A stretch of 12,407 nucleotides of DNA, from positions 1 to 12,407 of the forward strand of contig BAXV01000090.1 of NCBI GenBank assembly GCA_001310715.1, read 5' to 3'. Each line of letters begins with the position of its first letter. Positions within the stretch are counted from its first letter, which is position 1. The DNA is from Pseudovibrio sp. JCM 19062. Its GTDB lineage: Bacteria; Pseudomonadota; Alphaproteobacteria; Rhizobiales; Stappiaceae. The position numbers and the translations under genes were made by a program. This document shows, piece after piece, positions 8,578 through 12,407 of the stretch. The notes beneath the pieces are model-generated. The model searched no databases. It saw nothing but the letters and a program-made list of their open reading frames with translations, and was not told the DNA's origin.

Positions 8578-9393
8578 TTAGGGTTTACGACCCAGCGTCT
8601 GGAACATGGTAAAGGTAGACAAGGATTTATCGGGTGGGTTTGTGCGCATTGAGTGCAGGATGGTTCCGATTTCCTCTTCAGTGGCAATCCCAAGACCTAT
8701 CAATTTTTGCTTCATTTCATGCTGCAGGCCTAAATAATTCATTTCATTGACTTTAATCGGGTCGCAATTTGACTTGGATACCAAGTTTTCTACATCCGTA
8801 AACCCAGCGGCTTTCATGTGTTCAGCAAGTTCAGCAGTCGCGTAGTTCGGATTTCCTCCGCCAACTTCAACCAGTTTCAGTCTCCAACTCACTAACCGAT
8901 TCAGCCAATGCACCGCGTTGGTGTTGCCATGGAGGGTGACTTTTTCTTCACAAAAGAAGTATGAGCTTGGTCTGAGCCACTCGAAGACCCGCTGTACAAT
9001 TTTATCGGGCTCCGAAAAGTGCTCAAGAACCAGTCGGGTGTGTGCCAGATCGTATGAGTTGCTTTTTAAAACGATGTCCCTTGCATCAGCACAGATAAAG
9101 CTGATGTTTTTAATATTTTTCTCTTCTGCTTGCTGTTTCGCCAGTTTTATAAAAACAGGGGAGAGGTCGAAAGCTGTTACGTATCCATCGGGAACCACGT
9201 GTTGGGCGAAGTAGCAAGCCGTATCACCGACCCCGCAGCCAACTTCTAAAACCTGCATATCTGGTTTGAGTGTCAAATGCGCAATGCCATCAGCTGTCGC
9301 AGGCAACAGTATTTCATTCAAAAGATGATAGCGCTGAACCGACTCTTCACGACTACCAAACATGTATACTTGAGAATTCGGGGAGGCAGGCAT
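8578..9393 (-). CDS. Class I SAM-dependent methyltransferase
   Basis: This 271-residue protein has the Rossmann-type SAM-binding core. Motif I, VLEVGCGVGDT, is at residues 48-58. The acidic end of strand 2 (TAFDLS) is at 74-78, CADARDI at 101-107, and the post-motif DLAHTRLVLEHF at 115-126. A C-terminal cap of about 100 residues presumably binds the substrate, which cannot be named from sequence. Family members of this kind (Methyltransf_11/25 type) modify small molecules, lipids or quinones. The ATG at 9393 has GAGGA seven bases upstream (plus 9401-9405), which fixes the start. It is the only large gene here with an unbroken frame. It converges with the phospholipase gene and is read in the same direction as the antiporter upstream of it, but 230 bases separate them, so an own promoter is likely. 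Confidence 0.85.
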   Translation of the reverse strand: MPASPNSQVYMFGSREESVQRYHLLNEILLPATADGIAHLTLKPDMQVLEVGCGVGDTACYFAQHVVPDGYVTAFDLSPVFIKLAKQQAEEKNIKNISFICADARDIVLKSNSYDLAHTRLVLEHFSEPDKIVQRVFEWLRPSSYFFCEEKVTLHGNTNAVHWLNRLVSWRLKLVEVGGGNPNYATAELAEHMKAAGFTDVENLVSKSNCDPIKVNEMNYLGLQHEMKQKLIGLGIATEEEIGTILHSMRTNPPDKSLSTFTMFQTLGRKP

Positions 9394-9624
9394 TGAATGA
9401 TCCTCATCAATCGTGGGTGCTCGCGCAACCTGTTAGCCAGAACCCAATCAACCACCAAGAAGTCGTTCCGATAAATCATGATGGGCAATTCCATGCGCCA
9501 TAGCTGTCGTGGCAACACAAAGCAGAGATTAAGCTAAGCCTCATTTGTGGACTTATTAAGCTCCCGGCTTTGGCATCGTGCGTAAGTACGTAAGAAGGGA
9601 GATCAGGAGCCAATCTGCGCGGTG
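9394..9624. other. Intergenic region between antiporter end and methyltransferase start
   Basis: 231 bases with no convincing gene. Its right part (9523-9600) has two copies of TTAAGCT (about 30 bases apart) and a short CGTAAG direct repeat. Next to the methyltransferase it holds that gene's ribosome binding site. No T-rich terminator for the antiporter gene was found. Confidence 0.35.
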
Positions 9625-12145
9625 TCAGGTGGTTTTTTTAACGTCGCCGAGCAGGGCGTCGGGGTCTATTCCCCGTTTTTGGCCGCTTTCGCGTACTGCG
9701 TTTTGTAATGCTGGGCTATTGTCCAGCAGGGTCCTAAACTGGGCAATATCGAGAACGAGCAGGGTTGTCGGTGCAATTGCACGGGCTTGAGCCCGTCGGG
9801 TATTCTTCATGAGAATGCTCACCTGCCCAAACATTTCCCCTCTGCCCAGCCACCAGGTTTGGCCGGCACTCTCCAGCTTGACTGCACCGGAGGCGATAAA
9901 GAACACATTCTTCTTCGGGTTATCTTTGGGCACGATGATATCGCCCGGGCTGACATACCGGAACTTTAACGCGCGATCGAGCTGCCCTGCCGTCTTGTCG
10001 TCAAGGTCGGCAAACAGAGGAAACTGTCTGACGAGCTCCAGCCGTTTGAGGCTAAGGTCGAGTGATGGTCTGCCTTCCGCCTCTGCGCGGCGTTTGGTCA
10101 GGTCCTGCATCAGCGTGGTATAAACCTCTTCCCCGATCAAGCCGTCTTCGCGCATGGAGACATACTCCCGCTCTTCCAGTCGCAATGTTGTACGACGGAT
10201 AAAGCGGCGCTCCAGTTCCTCAGCATATCCGGGGTATTGCAGTCGCAAGCCATCCAGCCCCGTCTCCACCATTTCAATGCGGCGAGCCAACAATTTGCGC
10301 AGCTGCTCGGCAATGTGCCGGCCGTGAATACGGCGTATCCGGCCGTCAATGAAGACATCAAGATCCCGCAGGACTAGCCGTTGTGAGAGCAGCCGTTCAA
10401 AACGGTCTGCTGTCATGCGCACCAATGGAGAGGACAGCCCAAACCGGGTGTGAAGGGCAGCAGCGGTGCGCAAGGCACGGCCATAAGCCACGGATTGCCG
10501 GGCCGCCCTTTGGTACCCACGGCGCCCGCCAGCGCGCGCGCTTCAATCAACCGGTCTGCATCCAGCAAAGTCTGTTCTGCCATACGGGCGGAAATCGTCC
10601 GTTCCCGCAGTTTTAAAAGGATCATATCGCGCTCGAAGCCGGCAAGCGCAATCAGGCCTAAAGTAACGCGGTCACGGTCGAGAATATCATCGCTACCTTC
10701 GGCGATATTCACGGCTTCATCCAGCCGTCGGCCAAATTGCTTGGCCTCGGAGCGGACAACGTCACGCGTCAGCGCGTATTCATCCGTCGTACGGGCCACA
10801 TTTTCACGCACGGTTTGCAAGGCAACAGCAACCACCTGCCGCGACATCGCCTCGTCCACCGGGGAAAGCCGGTCCAGCCCGAGCCAACTGATGACCAGAC
10901 GCAAGGTCGAGCCCTGCACAAGCAAGGTGAATAGCGTGAAACCGGTTGCCAGAATGCCGACAAAGCGTTTCACCTCGGTCGGTACAAGAATGCTTTCGGT
11001 TACGGCCAGCGCCAATGCCAGCGTAACGGCACCGCGCAATCCTCCCCACAAAATGGCAGTTCTATAAGGTCGCTGTACGACTGGCGAGACCCGCAGCAGC
11101 GACAGGAGCGGCAGTAACCCAAACAGCATCAGGCCCGCGCCGCCACCGCTGCGACCACCACGATACCCACCAAAATGAAATCACTAAGCTGGACACCTTC
11201 CAGCAGGCGAGGGATCAGCAGTGCCGCAAGGATAAAGATGAGTGCGCCTGCCCAATGTGCCAGCAAACCCCAGACTTCGCGCAGGTTGATCCAGGATTGG
11301 GGAGGAAAACGCCCAGGGCCAGCCAAATTCAATGTGATGCCCGCCGCAACCACAGCTATCACACCCGATGCCCCAACGACTTGCTCGGCCCCAATGTAGG
11401 CAAGGTACGGCAAGGCAACAGAGACCGAAATAAGCGCAAGCTCGTGCGAGCTAAACAAAGCCATAATCGAGGCGGCAATGCGTGCTGCCAGCCATCCGGT
11501 CAGCGCACCGCCGACAATGAGAAACGGAAACTGGGCGAGTGCTGCACCAAGCTGTGGGTTTGGCACTCCGACCATGACAAAGCTCATGAACAAACCAAAA
11601 AGCGCAATCGCCGCCGCATCGTTCAGCAGACTTTCGCCTTCAATGATACGGGACAGCCTGCGCGGGGCCGAGATGGACCGGAAGATCGAAACAACAGCTG
11701 AAGGGTCTGTGGTTGAGACAATGGCCCCAATCAACAGACATGCTGCCAAAGGCAAGGACGTGGCCCATGACAAAGCATACCCGACACTCAAGGTTGCCAC
11801 GACAACGGCCACGACTGCCAAAACGATGATCGGAACCCAATCATCCAGCATCCGTCGCAGGTTCATCCCCAAAGTTGCCTGAAACAAGAGCGTGGGAAGG
11901 AAGACATACAAGAAGACATTGGAGCGTATGGGCAGCGCAAGAATAGCCTCGGCCACGGGATTAAGCGCATTGGTGAGGTTTGTATGCAGAAAGAATATCG
12001 CCGCAGAGCCGATCAGTATCCCGAGTGCGGCAAGGATCACGGTATACGGCAAACGCAGCCGCACAGAAAGCGGCTCTGCGACACCAATAATCAGGAACAG
12101 TGATGCGATAACCGTGGTGATTAGAACGATATCCATGACATGCAT
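9625..12145 (-). CDS. NhaP/CPA1-type Na+/H+ antiporter with C-terminal cyclic-nucleotide-binding-like domain (two frameshifts)
   Basis: An inner-membrane monovalent cation/proton exchanger. The N-terminal part has many hydrophobic segments and the CPA1 hallmarks: FLPTLLFQA at 82-90, STTDPSAVV at 144-152, GESLLNDA at 170-177 (the Asn-Asp pair is the ion site), and WGGLRGAV at about 367-374 with the conserved Arg. A long cytosolic, largely helical region (about 410-700) follows. A cNMP-binding-like domain occupies about 709-817, starting FPLFADLDD. Its phosphate-binding cassette reads FGQVSILMKNTRRAQ, with Gln where the usual FGE has Glu. Two breaks: one C missing at 11134-11136 (repair gives AARALMLFGLL) and one base missing at about 10490-10510 (repair leads to SVAYGRALRTAAAL). 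Repaired length is about 840 residues. The start is ATG 12145 or the in-frame ATG 9 bases later. An IS6-type end lies about 30 bases upstream. Confidence 0.88.
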
Positions 12146-12175
12146 TTACCCTAGTTTTCCCAAAACTGGAATAGT

Positions 12176-12407
12176 GGCCCTGATGCAAGCTTTAGGCTTG
12201 GCAGCATGACATGCCATGTCAGACTTCAATGATAGTCAGTTTCAAGGCGAGATCATTCTTTGTGCGGTGAAGTGGTATTGCAAACATGGCATCCGCTCCC
12301 GTGACCTTGAGGAAATTCTGAATGAGTAGGGCGTTGAAGTGGATCACGCCACTCTTCATCGCTGGGTTCAGCGGTATGCTCCGGAGCTGGAGAAACGAAC
12401 TCTTTGG
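12176..12407 (+). mobile_element. Left end of an IS6-family insertion sequence (runs off the window)
   Basis: The terminus GGCCCTGATGCAAGC at 12176-12190 resembles the IS6/IS26 inverted repeat (GGCACTGTTGCAAA form). The transposase gene starts 40 bases inside, as in this family. The right end is outside the window, so neither the partner repeat nor the 8-bp target duplication can be seen; the left copy would be GGAATAGT (12168-12175). Confidence 0.75.
12216..12407 (+). pseudogene. IS6-family transposase, N-terminal part, with in-frame stop
   Basis: The DDE transposase start reads MSDFNDSQFQGEIILCAVKW (12216 onward), then CKHGIRSRDLEEILNE, a TAG stop at 12327-12329, and GVEVDHATLHRWVQRYAPE. 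The pattern (GEII, WYC, SRDLEE, VDH, RWVQRYAPE) is the N-terminal zinc/HTH region of IS6 transposases. The stop lies where relatives have an ordinary residue; CAG to TAG is the simplest change. The frame is otherwise clean to the window end. Either the element is inactive or the base is an error. The catalytic DDE residues lie beyond the window. Confidence 0.8.

Noticed and set aside
9318..9518. Minus-strand open frame overlapping the methyltransferase start
   Set aside because: It overlaps a gene with a clear start and ribosome binding site and shows no family features.
10413..11129. Two or three separate membrane and regulatory proteins in the antiporter region
   Set aside because: The three frames together give one CPA1 antiporter with all its motifs in order; the ends of each frame are non-conserved out-of-frame tails.

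Overview
The window appears to come from a plasmid or chromid of an alphaproteobacterium. The main evidence is a repABC replication and partition operon, a replicon type essentially confined to Alphaproteobacteria. A DUF1127 domain also fits, as does an NhaP-type antiporter with a C-terminal cyclic-nucleotide-binding-like domain. The moderate base composition and protein style would suit a marine member of the Rhizobiales or Rhodobacterales, but that placement is a guess.

Layout. Positions 1-3892 (+) hold repA (5' end cut off by the window), repB and repC, with an antisense-RNA/attenuator region between repB and repC. Positions 3893-4318 hold no convincing gene but a cluster of palindromes, including a parS-like site directly after the repC stop. 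From 4319 to 6778 a DUF1127-tailed protein (-) and a winged-helix/TPR regulator (+) diverge from a shared 297-bp control region. A spacer of about 300 bp follows. Then come an exported zinc-dependent phospholipase C-like protein (+) and a class I methyltransferase (-), which converge on a strong hairpin. From 9625 to 12145 (-) lies one large Na+/H+ antiporter with a cNMP-binding-like C-terminus. The right end of the window is the start of an IS6-family element whose terminus lies about 30 bp upstream of the antiporter start.

Reading frames. All large genes except the methyltransferase are broken by single-base indels, nearly all in or beside homopolymer runs: repA 2, repB 2, repC 1, the DUF1127 gene 1, the regulator 2, the phospholipase 2 and the antiporter 2. 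Restoring one base at each site gives continuous, motif-complete proteins of normal family length. The likeliest explanation is homopolymer error in the sequence rather than gene decay, so features below are given as whole genes with the break positions stated.

How the genes work together. RepA and RepB partition the replicon through parS sites. RepC initiates replication, and its level is probably set by the antisense RNA. The remaining genes are accessory cargo: an envelope or secreted lipase, a methyltransferase, an ion/proton exchanger, and a divergent regulator/DUF1127 pair whose joint function is not known. I found no rRNA, tRNA or CRISPR array, and no recognisable defence system.
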